Assembly (NCBI GenBank): GCA_021812425.1
Contig: JAKANM010000003.1
Coordinates: 1-34,683 of the forward strand
Reading direction: 5' to 3'
Length of the DNA stretch: 34,683 nucleotides
Origin: a bacterium
Lineage (GTDB): Bacteria; Patescibacteriota; Patescibacteriia; Magasanikbacterales; GWA2-37-8
The notes beneath the pieces were generated by a model. It saw only the letters and a list, made by a program, of their open reading frames with translations, made no database searches and was not told the DNA's origin. The translations under genes were made by a program, and so were the position numbers. Shown here piece by piece: positions 22,895 to 30,090 of this stretch (the first letter of the stretch is position 1; each line of letters starts with the position of its first letter).

Positions 22895-23287
22895 TTATTT
22901 ATTCTTCTTTCGACTTTCGAGATAACTCTCAAGAATTATCATTGCCGCTCTCTCGTCTCGGCTCACACCCGCGCCAGCGGCATCCGCCGCATAGGAGGAA
23001 AACCGTTCATCATGATATTCGATCGGGATCTCGATAAGTTTACGCAGTTCAAACACAAATTTTTTTACTCGTTCGGTATTTGCATTTTCTTTGCCATTAA
23101 GACCGAGTGGAAAACCAACAACAATCTGCTTGGGGTTTTCTTTAGAAATTATTTCCGCGAGTTCTTCTACTTTTTTTTTAAGACTAACTTTCTCCACCAA
23201 ACCAAACGGCAATATAACCCCGAGACTGGTGTCAGTCCAGGCGAGGCCAATTCGTTTCGAACCATAATCTACGGCCAGGATGTTCAT
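22895..23287 (-). CDS. ruvX: Putative Holliday junction resolvase RuvX/YqgF
   Basis: The 130-aa protein has the RNase H-like fold of the YqgF family: NILAVDYGSKRIGLAWTD with the first catalytic Asp (D6), VVGFPLGLNGKENANTERVKKF, the Glu/Asp-containing YHDERFSSYAA, and a final DERAAMIILESYLE helix. Family members resolve junctions or process pre-16S rRNA. Its ATG overlaps the map stop (ATGA), so translation is probably coupled. Confidence 0.93.
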   Translation of the reverse strand: MNILAVDYGSKRIGLAWTDTSLGVILPFGLVEKVSLKKKVEELAEIISKENPKQIVVGFPLGLNGKENANTERVKKFVFELRKLIEIPIEYHDERFSSYAADAAGAGVSRDERAAMIILESYLESRKKNK

Positions 23288-24078
23288 ATGGTTTCATGGG
23301 GTCTTCTGGTCGCCACGATATTTCCGTCTTTTGTAACCACAATCGTATGTTCAAAATGCGCCGCAAGCGAACCATCGGCCATTTTTATGGTCCAGCCGTC
23401 CGGCATGGTTTTAACTCGCCAATCACCAAGCGCGATCATCGGCTCAATCGCAACTACCATTCCCGGTTCAAATTTTATTTTTTCCAAATAATGGTCATGA
23501 TAATTCGGAATAAATGGCTCCTCATGAATAGCGTGCCCGACGCCATGCCCTGTAAGATCCCTGACAATTCCATAATTGCCTTGCGACTTCACGTATAACT
23601 CAATTGCTTTACCGACACTGGCAATCGAATTCCCAGGCTTTACCGCCGCAATGCCTTTTTCCAAAGCCTTGCGCGTAACATCGAGTAGCTTAGAAGTTTT
23701 TTCGGGTATCTTTCCGATCGGAACGGTCAAAGCCGTATCAGTAAAAACACCGCCGCGCGCTGGCCACTGCATCCCGATGTCGATGCTAAATATATCACCG
23801 TCTTTCAAAAAAACATTCTTGCGAGGTATCCCATGAACCAATTCTTCATTTAAGGAAGCGCAGATGGTTGCTGGAAATGGAACATCAGACGTATAAGTTT
23901 TATAACCCTTAAAGGCTGGTTTGCCACCGGCCTTCCTGATCATTTTTTCAGCCTGCTTGTCGATCTCAAAAGTTGAGATCCCGGGACGACAAAGTGCAGC
24001 GACCATTTCAAGTATCTCACCAATCCGTTTACCATTTTCGATCAAATTTTTTATGTCTTCTTCGGTTTTAAATTTCAT
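23284..24078 (-). CDS. map: Type I methionine aminopeptidase
   Basis: Map removes the initiator methionine from new proteins. The 264-aa enzyme shows the five metal-ligand regions of the pita-bread fold: SIDIGMQW (first Asp), GGVFTDTALT (second Asp), GHGVGHAIHEEPFIPNY (His), VVAIEPMI (Glu) and the final AHFEHTIVV (Glu). GMQW replaces the more common GxxxxG wording after the first Asp, but the ligands are in place. It has no SD. The 51 bases between it and adk hold a partial copy of the palindromic intergenic repeat. Confidence 0.96.
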   Translation of the reverse strand: MKFKTEEDIKNLIENGKRIGEILEMVAALCRPGISTFEIDKQAEKMIRKAGGKPAFKGYKTYTSDVPFPATICASLNEELVHGIPRKNVFLKDGDIFSIDIGMQWPARGGVFTDTALTVPIGKIPEKTSKLLDVTRKALEKGIAAVKPGNSIASVGKAIELYVKSQGNYGIVRDLTGHGVGHAIHEEPFIPNYHDHYLEKIKFEPGMVVAIEPMIALGDWRVKTMPDGWTIKMADGSLAAHFEHTIVVTKDGNIVATRRPHETI

Positions 24079-24127
24079 AATCGTGATAAGTTCGAGCGAA
24101 TAGAATATATGCGGCGAAGCCGATATG
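24079..24127 (-). repeat. Partial copy of the intergenic repeat upstream of map, with an extra small hairpin
   Basis: On the minus strand GCATATATTCTATTCGCTCG is nearly the same as the left flank of the repeat before der (CATATATTCTCATTCGCTCG). The AT-rich palindrome and right flank are missing; the map ATG follows after about 14 bases. Upstream, CGGC-TTC-GCCG forms a short hairpin flanked by ATAT sequences on both sides. Confidence 0.55.
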
Positions 24128-24129
24128 TA

Positions 24130-24786
24130 TTATAATAATTTTTTTTCAATCAGCTTAAATACATCCGCGATTGACTTAGTACCATCAACTGTGTGCAAAA
24201 TTCCAAGCTTTCGGTAATATTCCAGGATGGGCGCGATTGCTCTGTTGCCTTGGACATCGATTCTTTTCATTACAACCTCCGGAGCGTCATCAGCGCGCAT
24301 TTCCAATTTGCCGCCGCATTTTGAACACACAGTCTCCGGATTTTTCAAATTAACAGTTAAAATTTCTCCGCATTGGCTACACATCCGTCTGCCGGCCAAA
24401 CGCTTAAATGATTCTTTATCCGGAATCGCCACTTCAATCGCCAATACGTCGTTGATTTTTCCTTTTGATTCAAAAAATTTCTGGTACTCTTTGGCTTGGG
24501 CCAAATTTCTTACCGCACCATCAAGTACGACTCCCTCACCTTTCTTAAACAGCGACTCCAGCGCGGAAAATGCCAATTTATAAATAAACTCATCGCTCGC
24601 GAGTTGACCATTCCTGATATTTTCTAAATTAAGCTTCTCCTCTGCGGAAAGTTTTGATTTTTTTTCAAGCGCGCGAAGCAGATCACCGGTCGAAAGATGG
24701 GAATAGTAGTATTTCCTTGCTAAATTTTTAGCTTGCGTCCCCTTTCCAGATCCCGGAACGCCTAAAAAAATAATGATCTTTTTCAC
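24130..24786 (-). CDS. adk: Adenylate kinase with zinc-type LID
   Basis: Adk balances ATP, ADP and AMP. The 218-aa protein has Walker A GVPGSGKGT (9-17), HLSTGDLLRA, LDGAVRN (in place of the usual LDGFPR) and a long LID with four cysteines (C136, C139, C154, C157), a zinc-binding form. Replacement of FPR by AVR changes the conserved Pro-Arg pair near the AMP site, while RAGRR-like Arg residues before the LID are kept (LAGRRMC). The start codon is GTG at 24786, without an SD. It is the first gene after a good promoter (24811-24839). Confidence 0.93.
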   Translation of the reverse strand: MKKIIIFLGVPGSGKGTQAKNLARKYYYSHLSTGDLLRALEKKSKLSAEEKLNLENIRNGQLASDEFIYKLAFSALESLFKKGEGVVLDGAVRNLAQAKEYQKFFESKGKINDVLAIEVAIPDKESFKRLAGRRMCSQCGEILTVNLKNPETVCSKCGGKLEMRADDAPEVVMKRIDVQGNRAIAPILEYYRKLGILHTVDGTKSIADVFKLIEKKLL

Positions 24787-24810
24787 AATGGCTTAACTAA
24801 AGACTAACGT

Positions 24811-24839
24811 ATACTAGCAAAAAACAAGAGGAATTTCAA
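24811..24839 (-). promoter_or_regulatory. Sigma-70-type promoter for adk-map-ruvX-recO-asnS
   Basis: On the minus strand TTGAAA (24834-24839), a 17-base spacer and TAGTAT (24811-24816) preceded by TGC (extended -10). It starts 4 bases after the terminator of the upstream 85-aa gene. Confidence 0.75.
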
Positions 24840-24843
24840 GGTT

Positions 24844-24880
24844 TGAAAAATAAGAGCCGGTACCTCGAAAGATCCGGCTC
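24844..24880 (-). terminator. Rho-independent terminator after the 85-aa membrane protein gene
   Basis: On the minus strand GAGCCGG (24874-24880) pairs with CCGGCTC (24854-24860), followed by TTATTTTTC (24845-24853). It lies 19 bases after the stop codon at 24900. Confidence 0.88.
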
Positions 24881-24899
24881 ATGGAGCAGATTGATCCGC

Positions 24900-25157
24900 T
24901 CACTTCTTCGACGGTGCGAAGTAATCCGTCAGTTCGTTCTTCACCTGATCGCAGGGGATCGGGACCACAAACATTCCATAACAAAGATTCACCTTTACGG
25001 GGTCACGGAAATAAACCGCTTTGGTTTCACAGACTTTCTGCGCCGGCGTTTTTGCGGCCGCTAGGTAAACAAAAAGCGGGAACATAAACACCGCCACAAC
25101 CACATACCCAAACACCGCACACAAAAAGGTTACAACGAGTTTTTCACCGACGTTCAC
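24900..25157 (-). CDS. Small membrane-anchored protein with extracellular-type cysteines, unknown function
   Basis: I do not recognise this 85-aa protein. The start is a GTG at 25157 preceded by AGGAG at 8 bases, which settles the start. A hydrophobic helix pair or one long helix covers about 8-34 (VVTFLCAVFGYVVVAVFMFPLFVYLAAA). The remaining 50 residues are soluble and contain three cysteines (C43, C59, C69), which could form a disulfide if outside the membrane. Promoter, 5' hairpin, SD and terminator make it a complete single-gene unit between secY and adk. Confidence 0.78.
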   Translation of the reverse strand: MNVGEKLVVTFLCAVFGYVVVAVFMFPLFVYLAAAKTPAQKVCETKAVYFRDPVKVNLCYGMFVVPIPCDQVKNELTDYFAPSKK

Positions 25158-25195
25158 GATTTTTCTCCTGGCAATGCCACATTACTGCGGCGTGT

Positions 25196-25219
25196 TTAGC
25201 GACTGCATTAAATCGCTAA
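25196..25219 (-). promoter_or_regulatory. 5' leader hairpin of the 85-aa gene
   Basis: On the minus strand TTAGCGA (25213-25219) and TCGCTAA (25196-25202) form a perfect 7-bp stem around a 10-base loop. The predicted transcription start is at about 25219, so the hairpin would be at the very 5' end of the mRNA, where such structures often protect against decay. A regulatory role is inference. Confidence 0.55.
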
Positions 25220-25225
25220 TGGATA

Positions 25226-25254
25226 ATCTTACGACAATTATGTAGATTTGTCAA
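25226..25254 (-). promoter_or_regulatory. Sigma-70-type promoter for the 85-aa gene
   Basis: On the minus strand consensus TTGACA (25249-25254), a 17-base spacer and TAAGAT (25226-25231). Predicted start is near 25219, with a leader of about 60 bases. Confidence 0.85.
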
Positions 25255-25261
25255 CATTCCT

Positions 25262-25298
25262 AAATAAAATAAAAAATCACCATTTTGAGGTGATTTTT
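25262..25298 (-). terminator. Rho-independent terminator at the end of the ribosomal operon (after secY)
   Basis: On the minus strand AAAAATCACC (25289-25298) pairs with GGTGATTTTT (25272-25281) around a 7-base loop, followed by a T-rich run (TTATTTTATTT). It begins 13 bases after the secY stop. The hairpin is symmetrical but only the minus strand has a gene ending here. Confidence 0.88.
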
Positions 25299-25311
25299 CT
25301 AAAAGTCTTGT

Positions 25312-26586
25312 TTAAATCGTATCGTATTCATGCATCGTCAACTGGGATTCAATCTGTTTGGCCGTCTCAATCGCGACTGCGACGACGATGAGGAGGGAGG
25401 TGCCACCGATTCTGAGAGCGTCAGTGCCCATCGCGCCTTTCGCTAAAAGCGGTAAAACAGCAATCACGCCGAGGAAAATCGCGCCAAAGAAATTGATTCT
25501 GTTCATCGTGCTGGCGAGATATTTCTCAGTCTCGTTACCAGGTCTAATTCCCGGGATAAAGCCACCTTGCTTCTGCAGATTTTCGGCGATTTTTTGCGGC
25601 TGGAACACCACTGAGGTGTAAAAAAAGGTAAAACCAAAGATAAGAACAAAGTATAAAATGTTATAAAAAACCTGATTTTGAAATAAACCAAGCGTGCCAG
25701 TCGCAATGTGCCGGAGGAAAGCCGAGTTCGCGTTCACAAAAAACTGTGAAATCATCGATGGGAACAGCATGATCGATACCGCGAAGATGATCGGAATAAC
25801 ACCGGCCATGTTAACTCGAAATGGCAAATGGGTGCTGGAACCGCCGAAAACTTTATTACCCCTGACTTGCTTCGCGTAGCTCACCGGGATGTTGCGCTGA
25901 CCTTCGGTAATGAATACCACGCCGATAATCGTGATAATCGCAATCGCGATAAACAAAACATAAGTATAAAACTGCGAAGGGTCGTAGTTCAGGGCGATAG
26001 TTCGAAGAGCGTTTGGAATACCGCTGATAATACCGGCGAAAATGATGAGCGAAATGCCATTGCCGACTTTTTTCTCTGAAATCAATTCCCCAATCCACAC
26101 CAGGAACATCGTCCCGGCGGAAATTACCAGCATGATCGTGATGACTCGAAACGGCGTAAGATTCAAAAGAACTTTTTGCGCCGACTGATTTAGAAGGCGG
26201 ATCATCCCGTAAGACTGAAGAAGAGCCAAAGGAACCGTAAGCCAACGAGTATACATGTTTATCTTTTGCTGACCGCCCTCGCCTTCCTTTGATAATTCTT
26301 CAAGCGACGGCACGATCATGGTCAAAAGCTGGAAAATAATCGAAGCGGTAATATAAGGACCGACCGCCAACATGACGATCGAAAAAGTCTGCATCGTACC
26401 ACCAGAAAGAATATTGAGAAGACCAAGAATCTGATTACCGGCGAGGTAATTGCGAAGATTTACGAGATCTACGCCCGGAATTGGAATATGGGAAACCAAC
26501 CTGACAATCACCAACAGCCCAAGGACGACTAATACGTTGTCTCGTACATCCTTTATCTTCCAAATACGGGTTAGCTTTTCCCACAT
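25312..26586 (-). CDS. secY: Protein translocase subunit SecY
   Basis: SecY is the pore of the Sec translocon. The 424-aa protein has about ten transmembrane helices. Recognisable parts are the plug region after helix 1 (VDLVNLRNYL, GLLNILSGG), the ILGVMPYI-like TASIIFQLL stretch, EGQRNIPVSYAKQVRG (cytoplasmic loop), FRVNMAGVIPIIFA, FYTSVVFQPQKIAENLQKQGGFIPGIRPG and the C-terminal TANQIESQL-type end TAKQIESQLTMHEYD. Length is normal. It is the last gene of the S10-spc operon here, ended by a terminator, instead of leading into adk-map within one transcript. Confidence 0.98.
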   Translation of the reverse strand: MWEKLTRIWKIKDVRDNVLVVLGLLVIVRLVSHIPIPGVDLVNLRNYLAGNQILGLLNILSGGTMQTFSIVMLAVGPYITASIIFQLLTMIVPSLEELSKEGEGGQQKINMYTRWLTVPLALLQSYGMIRLLNQSAQKVLLNLTPFRVITIMLVISAGTMFLVWIGELISEKKVGNGISLIIFAGIISGIPNALRTIALNYDPSQFYTYVLFIAIAIITIIGVVFITEGQRNIPVSYAKQVRGNKVFGGSSTHLPFRVNMAGVIPIIFAVSIMLFPSMISQFFVNANSAFLRHIATGTLGLFQNQVFYNILYFVLIFGFTFFYTSVVFQPQKIAENLQKQGGFIPGIRPGNETEKYLASTMNRINFFGAIFLGVIAVLPLLAKGAMGTDALRIGGTSLLIVVAVAIETAKQIESQLTMHEYDTI

Positions 26587-26596
26587 AAGAAAAAAA

Positions 26597-27031
26597 TTAT
26601 TTTACTTCCCCACCGACCGCTTTTACTTTTTCAGCCGCTCCCTTGGTACAAGGAATAGCGACGATTAATTTCTTGGTCAAATCGCCTTTTAGAACAAGCT
26701 TAGCGGAGGTATCATTGATGCTAAGCAAATGCTTTTCGATGAGTGATTTCAAATCAACCGTTTCACCGGCGGCAAAATGTTTCTCCAAATCCATCAAATA
26801 AACCTCAACCGGACCGGAATTTAACGCTTTGAAACCGCGTAATTTCGGAGCGGACTGCATCAGACGGCGAAAACCTTTTTGGGCTAAACCGCGACTGCCG
26901 CCGGAGCGGGCAGTCTGACCCTTGCCACCGCGAGTCGACATCGTACCGTGACCGGAGGCATTACCTCGGCCAACGCGTTTTACCCGATGCTTCGCGCCAT
27001 AAGCGGCTTTGATAGTGTGTACTTGTAACAT
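26597..27031 (-). CDS. rplO: 50S ribosomal protein L15 (uL15)
   Basis: At 144 aa it has normal length, with the Gly/Arg-rich N-terminal extension (KRVGRGNASGHGTMSTRGGKGQTARSG) that reaches into the 23S core and a C-terminal globular domain (TKKLIVAIPCTKGAAEKVKAVGGEVK). It follows rpsE by 6 bases; the rpmD (L30) gene that stands between rpsE and rplO in most bacteria is absent. Secondary start codons are not needed; no SD is seen. Confidence 0.97.
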   Translation of the reverse strand: MLQVHTIKAAYGAKHRVKRVGRGNASGHGTMSTRGGKGQTARSGGSRGLAQKGFRRLMQSAPKLRGFKALNSGPVEVYLMDLEKHFAAGETVDLKSLIEKHLLSINDTSAKLVLKGDLTKKLIVAIPCTKGAAEKVKAVGGEVK

Positions 27032-27037
27032 AAAACT

Positions 27038-27583
27038 TTATTTAGCTTTTTCTTCGGTTTTAGTTTCAACAACCGGTGAATTCATTTTTTTCATCGAAAC
27101 TGGTACGCGTTTGAAACTCTGGAGAGCGTCAAAGGTAGCTTTCACGATCGCAATTTTATTTTTAGTTTTTCCGAGAATTTTTGAAGAAACATTCGGAATG
27201 CCGGCGAGCTCAAGCACCACACGCGCCGCTCCGCCAGCGATGATACCGGAACCTCGTGGAGCTGGCTTCAACATGACCATGGCGGCCTTATATTTTCGAA
27301 CAACAATATGTGGAATAGTTTCGCGTACGATTGGCACCTTGATCATATGCTTCTTTGCCTGATGCACGGCTTTCTCTACTCCGAGCTGGACGTCTTTGCC
27401 TTTCGCAACGCCAAATCCGACAGTACCGTGTCGATCACCAAGGATAACACAGACCCGGAAACTCAGATGCTTGCCACCTTGTGTGACGCGCGTCACCCTG
27501 GCAATATCCAAAATGAACTGATCAAATTCAGATTTTTCCTGGCCTCTTTTGTCTCCTCGGCCCCTGCCGCGATTCATTGCCAT
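27038..27583 (-). CDS. rpsE: 30S ribosomal protein S5 (uS5)
   Basis: The 181-aa protein has an N-terminal dsRBD-like domain (VTRVTQGGKHLSFRVCVILGDRHGTVGFGVAKGKDV) and the C-terminal domain (APRGSGIIAGGAARVVLELAGIPNVSSKILG), both typical of S5. A charged N-terminal lead (NRGRGRGDKRGQEKS) and a C-terminal Glu/Lys tail flank them. S5 helps decoding fidelity and mRNA helicase activity at the entry channel. Two in-frame ATGs (27583, 27577) are possible; no SD. Confidence 0.97.
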   Translation of the reverse strand: MAMNRGRGRGDKRGQEKSEFDQFILDIARVTRVTQGGKHLSFRVCVILGDRHGTVGFGVAKGKDVQLGVEKAVHQAKKHMIKVPIVRETIPHIVVRKYKAAMVMLKPAPRGSGIIAGGAARVVLELAGIPNVSSKILGKTKNKIAIVKATFDALQSFKRVPVSMKKMNSPVVETKTEEKAK

Positions 27584-27598
27584 AGTGATAAAATAAAA

Positions 27599-27973
27599 TT
27601 AAAATTGTAAACCGCCGGCACGCGCTCCTTCAGCGAGAGCTGCGACCCGACCGTGATAACGATAACCACCGCGGTCAAACACAACCTGGCTAATGCCTTT
27701 GGCTTTTGCCAATTCAGCGATTTTTTCTCCAACCTGGAATGCCATCGCAACCTTGCCGACTTTGCCTTCCACTTTCTTTTGTTTCAGACTGCCGCTGTTT
27801 ACAAAAACAATTGTCTTGCCAGCTTCATCATCCACAAGCTGAGCAGTCATATTTCTAAGAGATCGGAAAACCGAAAGACGCGGCGCAACTTTCGAACCAT
27901 GAAGATGGCTGCGGATGCGATCGTGGCGAACTTCTCTCAGTGAATTTTTGGTTGTTTTAACTAAACGTTTCAT
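27599..27973 (-). CDS. rplR: 50S ribosomal protein L18 (uL18)
   Basis: The 124-aa protein has the basic N-terminus and RIRSHLHGSKVAPRLSVFRSLRNMTAQLVDDEAGKTIV, and ends with the typical VVFDRGGYRYHGRVAALAEGARAGGLQF. It binds 5S rRNA. It lies 10 bases after rplF and 15 before rpsE. Confidence 0.97.
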   Translation of the reverse strand: MKRLVKTTKNSLREVRHDRIRSHLHGSKVAPRLSVFRSLRNMTAQLVDDEAGKTIVFVNSGSLKQKKVEGKVGKVAMAFQVGEKIAELAKAKGISQVVFDRGGYRYHGRVAALAEGARAGGLQF

Positions 27974-27983
27974 AAAAAACTTA

Positions 27984-28535
27984 TTAGACAGCGGCTGCTT
28001 TGGCGGCGGTCTTGCCGGCCTTGCGCTGGATTACTTCATCAACATATTTAATACCTTTGCCTTTATATGGCTCCGGCTTCCTGACGCGTCGGATTATGGC
28101 CGCCATCTCGCCTACCACCTGCTTGTCAGCGCCTTCAACCGTAATGATATTTTTCTCAACTTTGAAACTAATACCGGTCAGTGGTTTTATTTCAACCGAA
28201 TTGGTAAAGCCAACTTCAAGATTCAAATTAGTACCTTTCAGGTTAGCTTTGAAACCGACGCCGTTAATTTCGAGCTGTTTTTTGAAGCCCTTGGTAACGC
28301 CATCAATCATATTCTCAATCAGACTGGAAAAAGTTCCCCAAAGAGCGCGGTCGCGCTTGTTTTCACCATTTACAACTTGCACCGTCACCTCACCGTTATT
28401 GTTTACAACGGTAACCCGAGGATGAACCTTTTGAACCAAAGTTCCTTTCGGACCTTTTACAATCAGCTCGTCACCCTTGATCTCGAGAGTTACACCGGCT
28501 GGTAATTTTCTAATTTTTTTGCCAATACGGGACAT
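27984..28535 (-). CDS. rplF: 50S ribosomal protein L6 (uL6)
   Basis: The 183-aa protein shows the two related L6 domains: SRIGKKIRKLPAGVTLEIKG at the start and the second domain with KPEPYKGKGIKYVDE near the end, followed by a short Lys/Ala-rich tail (AGKTAAKAAAV). It binds near the sarcin-ricin loop and factor-binding site. No SD precedes the ATG. Confidence 0.97.
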   Translation of the reverse strand: MSRIGKKIRKLPAGVTLEIKGDELIVKGPKGTLVQKVHPRVTVVNNNGEVTVQVVNGENKRDRALWGTFSSLIENMIDGVTKGFKKQLEINGVGFKANLKGTNLNLEVGFTNSVEIKPLTGISFKVEKNIITVEGADKQVVGEMAAIIRRVRKPEPYKGKGIKYVDEVIQRKAGKTAAKAAAV

Positions 28536-28545
28536 AAACTACAAA

Positions 28546-28935
28546 TTAATATATTTCACAAAGTAATTCTCCGCCGACATTTTTCTTCACTGCTTCAGCG
28601 CCTGTCAATATTCCTTTTGGTGTGGACAAAATTGAAAGCCCAAGACCGTTCAAGATTTTTTCAATCTTTTCCTTCTTCACATAGCGTCGATGACCGGGGG
28701 TGCTGAGGCGCTCCAAATGAACAATCGCGCTGTCGCGGCCATGATATTTCAGAGTAACAAGAATAAAAGCCGGCTTGGTCTTGGTTTCCTCAACTTTGGA
28801 CACATAACCTTCACGCTCCAAAATTTTGGCGATGGATAATTTTAACTTCGAATACGGAATAGCGGCTTCCTTTTTATGTACTAAAGAAGCATTTCGTATT
28901 CTGGTTAACATGTCAGCGATTGGATCGGTCATCAT
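28546..28935 (-). CDS. rpsH: 30S ribosomal protein S8 (uS8)
   Basis: The 129-aa protein has MTDPIADMLTRIRNAS at the N-terminus and LGLSILSTPKGILTGAEAVKKNVGGELLCEIY at the C-terminus, both diagnostic for S8, a primary binder of the 16S central domain. Two ATGs are adjacent (28935 and 28932). The 32 bases upstream to rpsN hold nothing recognisable. Confidence 0.97.
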   Translation of the reverse strand: MMTDPIADMLTRIRNASLVHKKEAAIPYSKLKLSIAKILEREGYVSKVEETKTKPAFILVTLKYHGRDSAIVHLERLSTPGHRRYVKKEKIEKILNGLGLSILSTPKGILTGAEAVKKNVGGELLCEIY

Positions 28936-28967
28936 ACATTGATGTAGATAATAATGTCAGTTAGGAA

Positions 28968-29153
28968 TTACCAGCTTGATTTACGCACTCCCGGAATGAG
29001 ACCGGCGTTCGCAAACTCTCTAAAACAAATACGGCATAGGTTGAACGCGCCGATAAAACCGCGTCGGCGTCCGCAATTCCAACAACGTCGGACTATTCGG
29101 GTAGAATATTTCGGTTTGCGGCTTGATTTTGCAATTTGTGCGTACGTAGCCAT
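28968..29153 (-). CDS. rpsN: 30S ribosomal protein S14, zinc-binding form (uS14)
   Basis: The 61-aa protein is the short zinc-type S14, with a CWNC...CRIC ribbon (C24, C27, C40, C43) and the RxxFRE.A..G.IPGVRKSSW end. It lies 3 bases after rplE. The short C+ form is usual in Gram-positives and CPR. Confidence 0.97.
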   Translation of the reverse strand: MATYAQIAKSSRKPKYSTRIVRRCWNCGRRRGFIGAFNLCRICFREFANAGLIPGVRKSSW

Positions 29154-29156
29154 ATA

Positions 29157-29693
29157 TTATTTAGAAAAAGGAAAACCCATATGAGAAAGTAGCGCGCGAC
29201 CTTCGACTTTGTTCTTCGCGGTAGTATTGATAATCAGTTGCAGACCATGCATCTTGTCGATTTCATCCATTTTAATTTCCGGGAAAGCAACTGTTTCTTT
29301 GAAACCAATCGTGTAATTTCCCTGCTTGTCGAAACTTTTATCAGAAATACCATGGAAATCGCGGACGCGCGGGAAAGTAATTCTTGTTAATTTTTCAAGA
29401 AATTCATACATTCTTTTGCCTCGGAGCGTAACGGTAACGCCGATTTCCTGACCTTCACGAATTTTGAAGTTGGAAATAGCTTTCTTGGCGCGGGTGCGTA
29501 TTGGCTTTTGTCCAGTGATGCGCGCAATATTCTTCTCGACGTTTTCGATAAAATTTGCCTCTTTTACAAAGCGACCAATACCAGCGTTAACCACAACCTT
29601 CTTGATCTTTGGAACCTGCATGACATTTTTCATGCCAAGTTCGATCTTGAGGGCGGGAACGATTTCTTTTTTGTATTTTTCGTATAATGTCAT
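29157..29693 (-). CDS. rplE: 50S ribosomal protein L5 (uL5)
   Basis: The 178-aa protein binds 5S rRNA and contacts P-site tRNA. Typical segments are YKKEIVPALKIELGMKNVMQVPKIKKVVVNAGIG, ITGQKPIRTRAKKAISNFKIREGQEIGVTVTLRG, and DFHGISDKSFDKQGNYTIGFKE. The gene is separated from rplX by 81 bases, an unusual gap inside this operon, filled by the palindromic repeat. Confidence 0.97.
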   Translation of the reverse strand: MTLYEKYKKEIVPALKIELGMKNVMQVPKIKKVVVNAGIGRFVKEANFIENVEKNIARITGQKPIRTRAKKAISNFKIREGQEIGVTVTLRGKRMYEFLEKLTRITFPRVRDFHGISDKSFDKQGNYTIGFKETVAFPEIKMDEIDKMHGLQLIINTTAKNKVEGRALLSHMGFPFSK

Positions 29694-29700
29694 AATTTAC

Positions 29701-29762
29701 TTGAGTGAGCGAAATAATTAAATTTATTTAATTATTTCCGAGCGAAAGTGAATTATATGTGA
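29701..29762 (-). repeat. Palindromic intergenic repeat, copy 2 (upstream of rplE, inside the ribosomal operon)
   Basis: A perfect 13-bp palindrome, GAAATAATTAAAT (29711-29723), TT, and its exact reverse complement (29726-29738). On the minus strand it is preceded by TCACATATAATTCACTTTCGCTCG and followed by GCTCACTCA, the same flanks as copy 1 before der. The stem differs from copy 1 at three positions, each compensated in the other arm. It fills most of the only large gap in the operon. Confidence 0.8.
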
Positions 29763-29774
29763 AACTATATAATA

Positions 29775-30083
29775 TTAGTCGATTGATTGACCGCATTTGC
29801 GGCAAACACGTATTTTTTTATCATTTTCTATTTTATATCCGACGCGAACCGGTTTCTCACATTTCGGACAGACCAGCGCGGCTTTGCTTATGAAAAATGG
29901 AGCGGCGAGTTCAAGCACTTGTCCTTTTTCGCTCTTTGATCGGGTTTTCAGGTGTTTCTTGATAACATTCAATCCTTCTACTACAAGCTTGCCATCATCC
30001 GGGAAAACCTGAACAACTTTGCCAATCTTGCCTTTATCTTTACCACTTAAAATTTTTACTTTGTCGTTAGTTTTAATCTTCAT
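29775..30083 (-). CDS. rplX: 50S ribosomal protein L24 (uL24)
   Basis: The 102-aa protein starts MKIKTNDKVKILSGKDKGK, the KOW motif of L24, an early assembly protein of the 50S subunit. A C-terminal zinc ribbon is present (C72, C75, C94, C97). The start is set at the ATG at 30083; an in-frame TTG at 30098 overlaps the rplN stop region and gives residues that do not match the family. Confidence 0.96.
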   Translation of the reverse strand: MKIKTNDKVKILSGKDKGKIGKVVQVFPDDGKLVVEGLNVIKKHLKTRSKSEKGQVLELAAPFFISKAALVCPKCEKPVRVGYKIENDKKIRVCRKCGQSID

Positions 30084-30090
30084 ACAATTA

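Noticed and set aside
23012-23491. 159-codon plus-strand open frame opposite ruvX and map
   Set aside because: It is antisense to two well-conserved genes, has no SD or promoter, and its Phe-rich composition is typical of a frame opposite Lys/Glu-rich coding.
27915-28505. 196-codon plus-strand open frame inside rplF/rplR
   Set aside because: It lies fully antisense to two conserved ribosomal protein genes, and the translation has no recognisable domain. It is a shadow frame.
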